A DNA stretch of 64,000 nt, taken from positions 41,458,135 to 41,522,134 of the forward strand of contig NC_134365.1 in assembly GCF_035582795.1 (NCBI RefSeq), given 5' to 3'. The DNA is from Mycteria americana (Eukaryota > Chordata > Aves > Ciconiiformes > Ciconiidae). The translations under genes were made by a program, and so were the position numbers. Position 1 is the first letter of the stretch. The number at the start of each line of letters is the position of its first letter. The notes beneath the pieces were generated by a model. The model was not told the origin of the DNA, searched no databases, and saw only the letters and a list, made by a program, of their open reading frames with translations. Of the stretch, positions 49,297 through 63,000 are shown piece after piece.

Positions 49297-52200
49297 GTAG
49301 CGGAACGGGGGCGGGAGGGGCTGGGCGGGCGGCCCCGCCGCCGGCCCGCCTCGACTCAACTCGGGCCGAAGTTGGCGGCCCCCGCCCTTCCGCGGCAGCC
49401 CGCGCCGAACTTCGGGCGGGGCGGCGCTAGGACCCGGCGGGCCGCGGCGCCGCCAGGCGGGTGAGGCCGCGGCGCGCTGAGGGGCGCGGGGCCCGGCCGG
49501 CTGCCGGGGGCTGTGGGCTGGGGAGCGGCGCGCTGAGGGGCGGCCCCCGCCCGGCAGGTCGGTGAGCGCAGGCCGGGCCTCGCCTCCAGCCGCCGGCTGT
49601 CTCGCCGGGGGTCCCCTCCGCCGTCCGGCCGCTCCTGAGGGCTGGTGCTGGGGAGGCGGAGCTGCGGGGGCTCTCGGCGCCGCGAGCCCTTCCCCGCTCC
49701 GCCCCACCGGCCGGGGTCGGGAGAGCGGCTGGAGGCGGCCGGAGGCGGCGGCCGAGGCTGAGGGAGCGTGTGGGAGCGAGCGGGGCGCGGGGGCAGGCCG
49801 GGCGCCGCCGGGGGCGGGCGGAGCTGCCTCGGCCTGGCAGGGCTGCGGGGCGGCTTCGGGCTGAGGCCGGGCCGGTGCCGCCGCCAGGTGAGCGGAGCGC
49901 TCCGCCTGCGCGCCCGCCTCGGGCGGGGAGGGCTGCGGGCTGCAGCCGGCGGGTCAGCAGGTGCCCCTGGGCGGCTTGGAAATGGGCGGTGGTAACGAGT
50001 GAAGTCCCAAGGGTGACACGAGTAAAAGATACCGCCCGCTCTGTCCCTGTCGGGGCGATCCCGGAACGGAAACTCCAGGTCTGTTTAATAAACACTCCTT
50101 CTGTGTCCAGCTACCGTGTGTCCCCGTGTGACAGAGCCTTGCCAGGTTACAAATAGCAGCGTCTAGGGAAGCGAAACTTCTCTGCTGTTTTGTTTTTATT
50201 TCATTACTTGAAGGAAAAGGTGGTGGGATGTGATTTCACTTAACGTGAGTACATTTACGCCACCTGCTGCAACTGAACCACTGCAGATTTACACCCTGTG
50301 ACAGAGCAAACCTGGTCAGTGTTCAGTGTTTTCATGCAGAACAAGAGTCGATCTGTATTTACTCTTGTTATTGTAGCCCTTGGGTCCCTGTTGAGGCCCC
50401 TGTTATGGTGGGCAGGGTCACTGTGAAGGCCCCGTTCAGGCAGTTACAGAGGCTTTTTTTTTTACGTAGTTTTCTCTTTTAAACACAATCAGACTTTGCA
50501 ATAGAAAAGAAAGATGGGACAGACTTCTTGATTGTTCTGGCATTGTCTATCATTTTAGAATTAGTTTCTGTTTAAGCTGTCCTTTCTTGAAACATCTGTG
50601 CAGTGACAGGTTCTCTCTTCCTGAATCTTACTGTTCTGTACTGCGAAGCAAAGAGTTTATAGTTGGAAGAATTGGGCAAAAAAAGTAAGTTGGACAGAAA
50701 AAGAGCGCTCAGCAACTCAATTAAATCAACAGCGCTCGTATTAAAACATGTTTTCGTTACTATGCTTACTGACAATTTTAAACAGCCCGATGTTAGAATT
50801 GCAAGCAGGATTGAAATTGAGTTTGTGCGATTTGTCATCACAGTGAAATAAAGTGGAAATTTGGAAAAGCATGGTTGTAGGAAAAGATACAGATAAAATG
50901 CCTTTTATCACTGAGGAGTGAATGGCTGGGGTAATCGGGAGTTTATGCAGACCTGTATGGAAATGGGCAAATCAGAAGACAAAATACTGCTGACAGCAGG
51001 GGGTATAATACACTTTACAGGCCCAAGAAATTATTTAAGCAGTTATTATTCTTGTGTATTTAGACTTTGTAGAGGAATAATTGAATTGTCAAATAGGTGT
51101 TGCAGGGACATTTCTCCAAAGTTACTGTATTACACTTCCAATACCGATGCCCCAGTTATGATTTAAAAATAACAACAATAAAAAAAGGTCTATTCACTTT
51201 TTGAATCGTCAAGCTAGCTTAAGACATGGAAGGCGATGGTAAAATGTGTTCCCCAGTGCTCTCTGTGTAACTTTTGGACACAAGTTGCTTTGTTTTTAAT
51301 ACACTTGAATATAGTTATATTGGGCGAGGTCCTTACCTTGTGTAAGGTAGCATTGTTATATTGCAATAAGTGGTATTTTTTCTTTATACCAGCTCATTTA
51401 TATCTCTGAGTAAAATGCTCTTTTTAAAACTGTAATCAGTGCGTGGTTATAGTTTCAGGTGTTTAATAGAAGTACTGTTTTTCCTTTTCAACTGTCACAG
51501 GCTTAACAACTCACTGTAGGATAAAGTAAATAATACACATTTTAAACCAGGGAACTTCTTTGTTCAGAGCGTGCTCTTGCAGTGTAGCAATTTGCATTTT
51601 GATTAATAACCCATTTTTAATGTAATACATACAACCATTTGTAGTCCTTAAACATGGACGGCTTCTATTATGATAGATAGACAGGCTTCTCTCATGCTCT
51701 GAGAGACCTTGATGTTCCAGCAGGACTTTAGCTTTTTGACATCTTTATATTCGATTAAATTACAGCAACATCGTTGGAGTAGCGTTTGCTATAAAAGGGT
51801 CTAAACTGTCATTTTTCACTTTTGTTGTACATGAGGAGTGAATAACTCTGGTTAACTGTGAGGCTCCACAAACATGGTAATGCCTTCACTTTATAATTTT
51901 TTTTCCATAAAGTTAGTTCATTTTCTGTGGTCTTCACAGGTGAAAATCATAAATCAGCCTGAAATGTTGATAGCTGCATAAAAGTACTTATTTTCTTACT
52001 GAAATCTTTGCTACTTTAATTGAAATGTGATATGCAAGTGATATGCTACAAATCTACTTTGCATTATGTGCCAGAATTTACTGGCAGTAATCAACAGACA
52101 TTTAATACAGAGCTACAGTAGAGTACCATAAGAATATGCACACATAATTTAAATGAACATCAAACTTTGGCATAAGTGAAAAGGAAAAAAATTTTCTTCT

Positions 52201-52563
52201 ATCACGGAGACAAAACAAACAGACATATTCTTCCATGTTATAACAACTAAGATGTCAAAATAGATAGGTTGTTGAGGAAACACATGTCTTCCTTTAATAG
52301 ATGAGGTGGAATTAAAACACCTGCAAATTACTGTCGTGGGTATGCTGAGAAGACAGGCTGCAAGGCTGTCATTCCCAGAAGTACAACTTTTTATGGTGAT
52401 ATTTTGGGGAATTGGAGATAAAAATGTCAGTGCCCAGAGAAGTGTGGAGAGAGATGGATGAAATACTCCGCCTGGTCTTCACTTTTGGCATGCTGTAGAA
52501 GTTTTGCTTGTTTTTTTCCTCCTAACGTAGAGAGAAATAGATAAACACAGAGAATGTTTCGGG

Positions 52564-52579
52564 TTTTTTTTTTTTTTTT
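52564..52579 (+). repeat. T16 homopolymer in TRHDE intron 1
   Basis: Sixteen consecutive T residues. No adjoining element was recognised. Confidence 0.85.
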
Positions 52580-52895
52580 AAACATATATAAGGGTTTAGT
52601 CTTTGGGAAGCAGTTTTAAACTTTTTGTTTGTTTTGCTTTATGGCACAACAAGCAAATCGTTTGATAGTAATGCACATGTTATAAATATCACTGTTATTG
52701 GTAGTTGATGTATTTTTAGTATGAAATATTGACTCCCCAGTGTTTGCCCAGTTATGTGTATGCGGATATATCTATCTGTCTGTGAGAATACAGAAGATGC
52801 AGAGTTTACCAGGTTTTATTAATCTGGTGAAGAGATTGTTTCAATGGCCTAATACATAACAAATATTAAAAGACTACTGATAGGATCTCCAAGAA

Positions 52896-52914
52896 GGGGT
52901 GGGGGGGGTGGGGG
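52896..52914 (+). other. Potential G-quadruplex motif in TRHDE intron 1, sense strand
   Basis: G4-T-G8-T-G5: the tracts can supply four G3 runs with single-base loops, the most stable class of G-quadruplex pattern. It lies on the transcribed-RNA strand of TRHDE, so it could form in the pre-mRNA. Formation is inferred. Confidence 0.6.
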
Positions 52915-54939
52915 AGAAAAAAGCTTCCTTATTGAGAGAGTGTTAGAATATATACAGTATTCCCTAAGTATGCATTTACATGTGTGTCTGAACTCATTAA
53001 AATTGTTAATTGCAGAGGAAAGTTCATCATTCTTGCTTTATTAATAACAGGCCAGCACAGTTTTCCATACTCACTTGAAGCTTCTGTTGATGTCTGTAGC
53101 TGTTTAGAGTGTGCCTAGAATGCAGAATCAGGTCCACTTGAAATACTTTGCATATAAATTAAGTTGCTTTGCTTCATTTAATTGGCTGATTTGGCTTTGT
53201 TGCACTAGTGCAAATCCACTGATAATATGGAATTTTGTTGGATTAACACTGGAATACCTGACACCAACTTTTAACCTTATGTTTAGCAATCTTACACAGA
53301 ATTCTGATTTTAGTAATCTGTGTTTTATAATGAGACAAGAAAAATGCAACATGATGAATTCCTTCAATAACTACTAGCCAAATAAAGCTTTTTATTTTAG
53401 ACAAAAGACCATGGGTAACTGCTTCAGTGGTGGAAAAATTTTTCAAGTTTTTAGAAAATTAGTCTTATTTGAAAGAGGTGATAATTTCACCAGAAAACAT
53501 GTATCTAGTTCTATCAGGCATGGATGCACTATAGCAAGATAAAGTGTAACATTTCAAAAAGTTTATTTGTTTGTTGTTTTTTATAAAATAATGCTCCAAA
53601 ATATGTATAAAACACAAGAAGTTTTAGAAAAAGTTAATTAGATACTTTATTTTCCTTATGGGCTACCTATTTTTTTCTCCCTCGGCGTTAGAGAGTATCA
53701 TATTGCAGAATAATGCTTACAGACTGATTAATAATAGGTGCCACCATTTTCATTATATCAAATCTATCCACCCATCCTCTTCCCTCAGAGGAATAATAGA
53801 TGATTAATCAACCTCTAAAATTCTGATAAATGTTTACCTCATATCTAAAATTGCATGGTTATTTCCACTGATGGAACCTTGGAAAGTGATATGTGAATCA
53901 ATACCACTCAAAAAGTCTACATATGTGCTGCCTTTACAGTTACGTAGTTGGCTCATAGTCTTTTTCTGGAGGCATGCAGGATGAGAAAATATTCTTATCG
54001 AACCCCATAATTCAACCTTTTAAGTGTAGCTTCTTGTTTCTGCAAAGAGATCATTGCATGTGGGTTTTCTGCAAATGTGTAAATATAAGTCTCTACCCAG
54101 AAAGGTTCCTATTCTCTATCTGAATTAAAATCTCTTTAGTTCCAAGGAAAACAGTTACAGATTTGATTGTCAAACTAAAGCCTTCCTATTCTCTACAGTG
54201 GCATAATAAATGTCATTTCCTCCTTCACAGATCTTTTCATAATTTGACCCATTAACTGAGAACATCGATTTGTTCTCTGTAAAATACACCAGAAAAGAAA
54301 AGCACCTGTAGAAGAATGGTGAACTACTCTCTGCTTGTTTAATCATTTGCTTACATTTGTAATTCTGCAAAGCTCACAGAATGGTTTTTTGGACTTGCGC
54401 AGTCACAGCAGTGCTGTGTGATAGCGTGCCTCAGACCTACATGCAACCGGTACAGAAATAATCAGCAGTGGAAAACAATGACCGTCTTGAGCGTGCTATG
54501 TGACCGTAAGTTCTCATGCCCAAAGAAAGGTGAAGTGCCCTGTTGTTGTCTCAGGGCAGAGTGAACTCCCTGAAGGCTGTTTGAACTGAGGACTGTGCTT
54601 GTTTTACATCGTATAACCAATATTGGCTGACTTTTTTTCACATATTGATGAACGAAACTGAAGTTTGATACAAGGGGAGGGGTTGTTTATTTAACATCAG
54701 TGTGGTGTCTGCAAATTTGTAGGAAATTTGTAGGCCGTTACTTTTTATCAATTGTGTTGCAGTACAGGTAGTAAGAAAGTGATAAAGCAGTGTTCAAACA
54801 TTGTATACTTTGTACAGTTTGTTCCCCCCTCGCCCCCCAAACCACAATAGTCAAGCAATGTCTTATTTGGTACATCCATGAATCAAGTGCTGTGCACAGC
54901 TAGTAACTGCTTTGGTTTTTTTGTTCGCTTCTTTTCTAG

Positions 54940-55213
54940 GTTTCTTGGTGTTACGCAGTTTTCTCCTACTCATGCCAGAAAAGCCTTTCCTTGCTTTGAT
55001 GAACCCATCTACAAGGCCACTTTCAAAATCAGCATCAGGCATCAAGCAACTTACTTATCTTTGTCCAACATGCCAGTTGAAACTTCTGTTTTTGAAGAAG
55101 ATGGATGGGTTACAGATCACTTTTCACAGACCCCTCTCATGTCCACGTATTACCTAGCTTGGGCAGTGTGCAATTTTACATACCGGGAAACTGTCACCAA
55201 GAGTGGAGTAGTT
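54940..55213 (+). CDS. TRHDE: TRHDE exon 2: M1 peptidase N-terminal domain, continued
   Basis: This 274-nt exon completes codon 273 (Arg) and adds 91 codons (residues 274-364), beginning [20 protein letters not shown] and ending TKSGVV. The stretch [18 protein letters not shown], followed by KATF, is the family signature of the M1 N-terminal beta-domain. This domain packs against the catalytic domain and helps shape the substrate-binding site. An N-glycosylation sequon NFT is at residues 352-354. The sequence is nearly identical to mammalian TRHDE through this exon, unlike the fast-changing stalk in exon 1, and reading frame and both splice sites are intact. The acceptor is TTTTCTAG|G and the donor is a consensus GTAAGT at 55214, phase 0. 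The catalytic GAMEN and HExxH(18x)E motifs are in later exons beyond this window, so the gene is partial here, with no sign of damage. Confidence 0.97.
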
Positions 55214-56730
55214 GTAAGTATTTCTAATGTTGTATCAAATACATTTCGTTACTTTGAAAACCCTCACTTTTTGTAAGGGATCATAACATCAAGTACTTAA
55301 GTATTTTCTTGATTAGCATTCCTAAAATTTGCAACTTTATTTAATGATAGCGTGTATTGTTTGGGACCTTTTCTGAAGGTTTGTCTGATGCCTTTTGTAA
55401 CTGGTTAGCTTAGTAGGTGTGGTTGCCTGATGACTTTTTAAGCTTCTAAATATGCCATTTCACTTCACTTTGATTTTCTGGGGACGTTTTCTCTTGCTTT
55501 TCCTGTAGCCTTTTCAATACCAGTGTTCGTGGGACTATTTATTAAAAGAAAGCGGTAGTACTGGCAGCATTTCCAGTCCCTTCCTTCAGTACTGACGTGT
55601 CCCTTGGTGTGCTGTGTGCTAGCTTAGGAGGCTGATAAAGTGATTTCTATCTTAGAGCTCTTGCTTAGGAGCAAGACTTTACAAACCTATCAGCTTCCTG
55701 GGGAGGTCCAGGTTGATGGAAGCACTAACTTTCTGGAGCTGTTGTTTCCAAATATGGCACGATTCCAGGAGTTAATGCTGTGAGAAAAAAAAAAAAGAGA
55801 GAAAATCCTTTATTTATGTCAGTTTTGTTTTTGTTTACAAATATCAAGCTCAGAACTGTATTAACAAGCCAAAACATACATGAGAAATGCTGTCAGCTTA
55901 ATAGAATGTTTCACAGTGCTGTCATCTTGATTTTTCAGGTGAACATACAGAGAAACCCTTCCTTCTTAGTTAGAGTGTATAACAAAACAGAACTAGTTCT
56001 GGAAGCAGAGGGCTAGGTGGCAGTTTAAACTGTGTGCCTGAGCAAAGAGGGTGTTTACCTCATACTTCTGCAAATGCTCTATGACTTTGTGCTGTAGCCT
56101 GGGGCATGAGGAAGGACTGCAGGCCTCCCTTCCATGGCTAATCAGGTCAGGAAACTTCTCCATAACCACTTTTAGCTAGCCTAAGCATTGAGCTGCTGTG
56201 GAGGGAGCTAATCCCACCTTCTCTGAGCCAAAGGTATTCTTTGCCTTCCTTGTGCCAGCCTTCAGCTCTGTACAGCTGTATGATCTGGCTGAAGACTGAC
56301 CTGAAAAATAAATGAAACTGTGGTAAGTTTTCAACCAAATTAGTTCTCTGATCCAGCTTTTTGTGTGACTGCCAGAGCCCTAGTACGGATTCAAGGCTGC
56401 ACTGGTGGAAGGTGGACCTGGGACAGCCCTCTGCATTGGCATCCCTCATTTAGGCCATACTGAAGTGATCAGGAAATGTCTTGTTTTTGTCACTGGAACA
56501 GCTGGGTCAGTCAAAACTGGAACAGTTTTGTCACTGGAACACTGGGGGCCCTTCACTCCTTTACAGCCCTTTCATACCATGGCCAGCAGGCTATGACACT
56601 ACCCTCTGGCCCCACGAAAGGGGAGGAAGAAGCATGGCTAGGAAATGGTTCTCTGAGATGCTTTAACCTACAAGGATGTGGGAACTGCTGAGGCCATGCT
56701 TGCAGTCCCAGTCGTTACCTGTGATGGCCT

Positions 56731-56820
56731 TTGGGTTTGTGGGGTTTTTTTGTGTGGTGGTGGTGTGGGGTTTTTTGGTGTTTGGTTGGTTGGGTTTTTT
56801 TTGTTTTGGTTTTTTTTTGG
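56731..56820 (+). repeat. T/G-rich (GGTTTTT)n-type microsatellite in TRHDE intron 2
   Basis: About 90 bp made almost only of T runs and G doublets to quadruplets. It is the complementary composition to the A/C repeats at 37,913 and 43,664. The plus strand has several GGGG runs. Confidence 0.88.
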
Positions 56821-57006
56821 CTATGTTGTTTCTTTCTCAGTTCAATGAGTTGAACTAATTTAGAAAAAGGATCTCTCAAATGCCAAGGCAAAGAAGTAAG
56901 GAGGGAGAAGTGGATGCCTGGTTCTTAGTATTGCTACAAACAGATTAATTATCTGTAAAAGAGGGGTTGCTCCTGGGACGAGGAATTGGTTGCCTCTGGC
57001 TGTTGT

Positions 57007-57304
57007 AATAGTCATAGCATCATAGAATGGTTTGGGTTGGAAGGGACCTTAAAGATCATCTAGTTCCAACCCCCCTGCCATGGCCAGGGACACCTTCCAG
57101 TAGATCAGGTTGCTCAAAGCCCCATCCAACCTGGCCTTGAACACTCCCAGGGAGGGGGCATCCACAACTTCTCTGGGCAACCTGTTCCAGTGTCTCACCA
57201 CCCTCACAGTAAATAATTTCTTCCTAATATCTAATCTGTATCTACCCTCTTGCAGTTTAAAACTGTTACACCTCGTCTTGTCACTACACTCCCTGATAAA
57301 GAGG
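57007..57304 (-). mobile_element. CR1 LINE 3' fragment in TRHDE intron 2, antisense to the gene
   Basis: The plus strand begins 'catcatagaatggtttgggt' near 57,018 and continues 'tggaagggaccttaaagatc', then the standard reversed CR1 3' region ('ccatccaacctggccttgaa', 'cctgttccagtgtctcacca', 'ttcctaatatctaatctgta'), ending near 57,304. It is well conserved, about 300 bp, 5'-truncated and without an intact ORF. The antisense orientation is the one usually tolerated in introns. Confidence 0.95.
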
Positions 57305-58835
57305 AGTGTTCACTGGCCTAGTAGAACAGGGTGAGATATCAGGCCATTTCTTACTCCCTATCAACCAGTACCGAAACAGACTTCAATCTAGGTAGGAGTT
57401 GATGATTTTCATTATAATGTACTCCACGTGCTGAATGATTTAGTCTTAAGCTAAGAATGTCCTGGTATTTTTCAGCTTTAGAAAGCACTAATTACTTGAG
57501 GTTCTCCTTTAAGATGGAAGTTTTTAGTGTATACTCTAGTAGGTAGGTCTCGTGTTCCTTGTGCTGTAATACAGTGTAATGCTTGCAAGTTTGTCCTACA
57601 TAATAGTGCCCTGTTATCTTGCTTTGAAATGTCCTAGACTCATCTGAGAAACAGCTGCAAGCAGCTCAGCTTCCGACATCAGTGTAAGCAAATACATGAA
57701 AGCTGGGGGATGGACCTCAGTACCATCAATTTGAAAGATACAACCTTCTTCCTCTTTAACTCATTTTCTTGTAGTGTTATTCAGAGCTCATATCCTGCAG
57801 ACTTTTGCTGCTTGAGTATGTTTGATACCCTGAAGACAGAGGCACACTCATGTCTTACAGACAGTAATTGATAACTTCCTGCTGTTCTCATATTTGGCAA
57901 AACTGTTCTCAAGACTTTAGATTTAACAGGAATCCAAAGACAATATCCAAGTATTAATTTGTTAGTAATTTGTGGCTACTAGGGCCTGATAGTTATGCTT
58001 GAGTCTGTTGGTTCAGTGGATGTAGGACATACAAATGTATACTCCACCAGCTTGACAGTACCATTGTACAGAACTTTGCCAACAATTATGCAAGTCAGTG
58101 GATAATCTTTGCAAAGACTTGAAGACCAAAAGCCTATATAGGTAGAGATAGTCTCTTACCCCATAAAATTGTTTGGTTAGTCTAGACTTTTAGCTCTTGT
58201 TTTTTATAGTAACGCTATCACAGAGGTATGTTGATGCCCAGGCATACCAAAACAGTTTACACTGCGTTATTGGTTAAATATATTTTGCTATTTTTCAGTC
58301 CATTTGTGATCTGATCATCTTTCATTGTTGTTCAATTTTGTTGAAAGAGTGTCTCAAGGTATGAACTCACGGCAGATGCTTTAGAGCTATGTTCATTCAG
58401 ATGAATTGCTGAGGTAATCCATCTTTTTGAGTCTTTCATATTGCAATACCAGGAGTTCATGGACACTACTGGGTGAATTAGAAATTACCTGCAACCTGAC
58501 ACATGCAATTCTAAACTTCTTGGTTTCCTCTGAAGCCACTTGTTCACTAAAATTTAGTTGCTCCCATATCCATGGCAATGAATGTAAATGTATGATAAAA
58601 GTAAGTTTGCTTCTAAAAATGAATGAATGTTCAGGAAAATTAACTGAACCCCCATATTGAAGCATCTTGATGAGCAATTTCTTGCACTGGGGAATCTTAC
58701 TTCAATTACTGCAGTGTATACTGTATTTATTTTGTAGACATATACTAGACACCTAAAAGACTTCAGCTTGTATATACTTTTGCTTTTGTTTTGGCACTTT
58801 CTTGAACCTGGTTTTGGTTCACAAAGCATTTTTTT

Positions 58836-58863
58836 GGGGGGGGGGGGGGGAGGGAGGGAAGGG
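58836..58863 (+). repeat. G15 run followed by AGGGAGGGAAGGGG
   Basis: A long G homopolymer with additional G3-G4 tracts. It is a strong G-quadruplex candidate on the sense strand of TRHDE intron 2, and also a place where sequencing or assembly errors are common. Confidence 0.85.
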
Positions 58864-60066
58864 GCACGGAAGTGTCCTTTCAAATTTTGACAGCATGCTA
58901 ATGATTAAAATCTCACCTCTCTTCCAGCTGACCAGTCTTACTAAACTGCTGTGGTCAAGGGTAGACAAACTCCCTGAGGAATAAAAGAAACAGTGAGATT
59001 AAAAGCAGGTTTGTTCCTCAAAATGGTTAAATGTTAGCTGTTCAGTTTTTCTCAAAGAATGACAGTGACCTCAAAATTAATTTCAACCTAAGTGTGAGAT
59101 TCAAATACAAATCAAGTTGTAAATAGAAACTGACTTTTGGAAAGCTTAGGTAGCTAATCAAAATAGTAATTTTGATATATCCTATATAATTCTTGCAGAC
59201 ATGAAGATGTTCTATATTTCATACACTAAAATTCATTTGGAAAGGGGAATAAAGACAAGCAGTGCTTTTCTAGGTGCACAGATCAGTGGATGTGGGTCAT
59301 TAGCGTAACTCTTTAGTCCATGTGAGTCTGACCAGAATCCCTTCCAGAGCAGGTAATTTAAAAGCAGAGTTGACTTCTTCCATGTATTACAGATACATAA
59401 TAAGATCTTCAGATTCATCTGGGATTACAGGCAATGATTCAAATCACTTGATTCTTGTGGAAAGGACTGTGGTGCAGTCATCTATGCTGCTGCGGACTAG
59501 GGAGCAGTATAGTTCTACCAGGGTGCTGCCTGAGGTAATTCTGTATTAAGGGAGGAGGGATGCCCTTACGAGCAGGCTTAGCTGATTTTTGTATGGCCCT
59601 AGAGCCACTGCAGCTGTGCCAGCTGTGGTTGGTGAAAATCATGGGATCTGTGTACTGTCATCTTTGCGCAGTACAATAATCCAGAAAACTCCACTGACTT
59701 TCACATGCTTGCTTGCTTCTACTCATATGTTGTGTTTCCTAATCATAACTCTTATGTATGTTCTTTGTCAGTAGTTCTTAAAAGCAAAATATTGCTGGCT
59801 GGATTGTAATGTCTGTCACATCATGTCTGTGTCTCTTTCCTTCATTGTTGTCTTTATCTGCCCTTTCAATCCACCAGGCCTTTTCCTACTATTGTTACTT
59901 TATTTTTCCCCTGTCTGGATTTATTATTACTGTATTTCATGTTTAGCTGTACTTCTATTTTCCAAACCCTCAGTTTCTCATCATTCCTTTGTCAGGTGAA
60001 CATGGAAAGTCACTATATCCTGCATGTCTTCATGTCTTGTCACTGTCTCATAAGTTATTTTAATTC

Positions 60067-60083
60067 TTTTTTTTTTTTTTTTT
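60067..60083 (+). repeat. T17 homopolymer in TRHDE intron 2
   Basis: Seventeen consecutive T residues preceding 'gctaattctttctcttttcag'. That combination resembles a polypyrimidine tract plus acceptor (AG at 60104-60105), but the sequence after it (ttagtggaaagg) does not encode the next TRHDE residues. Confidence 0.8.
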
Positions 60084-63000
60084 GCTAATTCTTTCTCTTT
60101 TCAGTTAGTGGAAAGGAGTGAGCGCTCAGAGACAAAGCAGAGTATATCAGTGGAGATGAATGCATTGCTGGAAAGAGATGTTTCAGGGAGATTCATCGTC
60201 TAACATTCTTCTCTTTTGCTGTGGATGGGGTGTGGAGATAGGTATGGAAAAAAAGTGCCAACTGGCAGCTTTAAAGTGGCTCTTGGCAGGGGGAGTATCT
60301 GCTAAAAAGAAAAAAAGGAAAGTGCGTGGAAAGGAGTGGAGTCAGGAGGAACTGTGGGTGCAGGGGTTAGAAGAGCAAGTGCAGGCAGTGCCAAAGCAGA
60401 TGGGAACGAGCAGCAGTGAAAGGAAGTGGCTATCTGGCTGGGTGGTGGAGAGTGGGAGGAGGAATGTCGATGAAAGGCAGTGCTGAAAGAAGAATTTTGC
60501 GTGGTTTCACTTCTGCTACTCCCGCTCCTATTCCAAAATGGTTGCAGCATATGTTGCAGGACTGGCAGTGTGTGGGCCTGACCACAACTTGGTCAGCTGC
60601 ACAGGGTAGGACCTCCACTGGCTGTCTGAATCCATGTGCATTACATTTTGAAGAGAGCTCTACAGCCTTGCTTTTAGTTTTATTAAACATTACTGTAGAG
60701 TCATCAGTGCCGAGTAATTTGTCATGATACAGAGAAAGACCTTGAGGCTAAGAAAGATCTTATGAGAAGAGTCATACCACAATAAGGCCAACCTTTATTG
60801 CACTGCTGCTGTTTTGTTATTACTTTATCTAAGATGTAATTAGAGATCACAACCTCCTGGTTAGTAAAAATCTTAATTCAATACTTTACAGTACAGTTAA
60901 GTCTTATCCTGGCCAATGAGGAGGAGCTGTAATAATCTGGCTAAAGGAGAATAAGATAATTACTGTTTCCATAGTGCTTTCTGGCTTGTAGAGGGCCTGC
61001 ATAAATGTCCTGGCACTGAATTCTCTTAGGCTTGTGTTTGGGGGGCTCACTCAGTTTGGCTTGGCATCACACAAAAAGATAGAGTGGTCTCAAAAATGGG
61101 ATCTGTGCACTAATAGTCACTCGATTCTGCACAAGTGAAAAATCCTTTTTTCCCGGAAAGGGCTGGTGAACAGAGTCACATAAGCAGACTTAGGTTGGAC
61201 TCAGTGCGTGTCCAAGAACTCATGTTAGTTCACGTCCAGCACCATGGGACCATGGTTTTATACTTGTCCTTAAGACAAGATGACTGGAGGTAGTGTAGTG
61301 CTTCTAGCACTCCCGGAGAGGCTGGAGAGCTGGGCTGGGCATTCCCTCATCTGCAGTGCAGTGATCAGCCTGAGGAGACTGAAGAGCTGACTTTCATTAA
61401 TAGCCTTAAAAAAAAAAAAAACATCAGGTTGAACAACTATTCAGAATAACTTTTTCCCCAGTGGGTTCTGTCATTTGTTAGTTACTAGAAAAAAAACAAA
61501 ACCATGAGTTCTCTCTAAAATAACTCTGCGCTTATTGTGCAGTTCAGCCTGTAGCTTTTAGAAAATTATTTTGTATTTGAAAAATGTATTAATACTTTTA
61601 CATAATAGCAGTAATGACCTCAAGACCAGGCATTTTCTGTCAGTTAATGACTACCTGGGTTAAAGGCCTGAGGCTCTGCCTTAGGCCCTCTCTTCAGCTG
61701 CTGGTTATTAACTGCCAGCAAAGTCTCTCCATCAGTTATTATTTATTAATCAGTATTGAAGTAATTGTACACCAGATAGTTCTTTGTGGGTGAGCAAATT
61801 GGTTACAGCAGAATGATTTAGCTATCAAAAGTAGAATTAGTCCTCAATTAAAATTAAGTTTTCTTGCTCTGCAATCTGAATTTAGTCCAGCTCCAGAGTT
61901 GAGCTCTACTTTCTAAGCCCACCTATACCTGAAAAGTAACTTTTGTTAGCCCATCACTTACCACTGGGAGGCCACGTGTATCTGATAAACAGATAGCAGC
62001 TAATGTGGGAAGCATCAGGCATATTTCTGAAGCCTGGTGTAATGCAGACTTGTAATGTTTAATCTTTATATGTCCTGGAATGCTGCCCTGATAGTGATAT
62101 GGTGATACTCATTCATTTTTTTGTCTTTGTTACAAATGTCCCACTCTTGCCTTCCCCAAAATGGCTTTCATCAAACAGGTAAAGATAAAACATATGTTAC
62201 AAAGAATGTGATGGGAGGTATGCAGTTATACTGAGCTAGAAAAGCACACGCGCATAGGAACATGGATAGGTGTGTTTGTGCTTTCCTTTGCTTTTGTGAA
62301 ATTTTCTCTGTAGTAACAACAGAAAGGCTGGTTCTGCAAGTACCTTTTATCCAGTTTAGTGCGTACTATTGTGAATTGTTTTAGTTAAGTGGGAATCCGT
62401 AATATACTACATTAGTAATCGAAAGAAATCATAGCTTTTTCAGATTCACCACATCAATATTTATTTACCCATTCTGTTTCAGGTTTGTGTATTGAAAATG
62501 ACTTCTAGTTTATTAATTTTTAAATACTATAGCTACAAAATATGCTGCAAAGAAAAAAACCCTATGTGATCAGCATCCATGCTAAACTGAATATGCCAGG
62601 GAATCTGTTAAAAACATAAATTGCAAACTTGCAATCCATTGTTATTGATTTCTGGTTGAATTTGCAAGTCGAATGCACTAGGAAAACACTGTACATGTAT
62701 TGTGCTTACTCCTTTAAAAAAGTGCTCTCCGTCAGCACTTGTAGTACATGCAGCATTTAAATGTGATATTTATTTTATTAGCATAAACTCTCAGCTGCAC
62801 TCTGCAAATAATATTATTGAGTTGAAAGACTTGAATTTGGGAACAATGTTTTGTTTTGGTTTTGCCTAGGAAGATCACCTGTAAGTATCTGGTGGCAGTG
62901 GTGTACTGAACTTTGTATGTAGTAGCAAGAAGACTGTTGAAAAGCATAAATTCTTAATTTATGGCTAATTTGTAGGCTTATGGCTTGCTTTCATTAACAA

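Larger units (their letters stand above)
47440..49990. promoter_or_regulatory. CpG island over the TRHDE promoter, exon 1 and start of intron 1
   Basis: Composition changes abruptly from AT-rich to very GC-rich with dense CG dinucleotides at about 47,440 and returns to AT-rich by about 49,990. The island covers the TATA box, the leader, all of coding exon 1 and roughly the first 700 bp of intron 1. Many GGGGCGGG/CCCGCCC (Sp1-type) boxes are present. Because stop codons are rare at this composition, long spurious frames appear on both strands (for example 536 codons on the minus strand, 47675-49285); these are not genes. In human a noncoding antisense transcript (TRHDE-AS1) starts near this promoter; nothing in the sequence proves an equivalent here. 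Confidence 0.9.
49297..54939 (+). other. TRHDE intron 1 (GT-AG, phase 2, 5,643 bp)
   Basis: The donor after exon 1 is GTAGCG; the acceptor is a long T-rich tract ending TTTTCTAG at 54932-54939. Joining the flanking exons rebuilds an Arg codon (AG+G) and the conserved sequence GERRFLGVTQ. The first 700 bp belong to the CpG island, and the rest is AT-rich with no gene or clear transposon. It contains a T16 run at 52,564-52,579 and a G-tract at 52,896-52,914. Small open frames (for example 53111-53377) are unrecognised. Confidence 0.93.
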
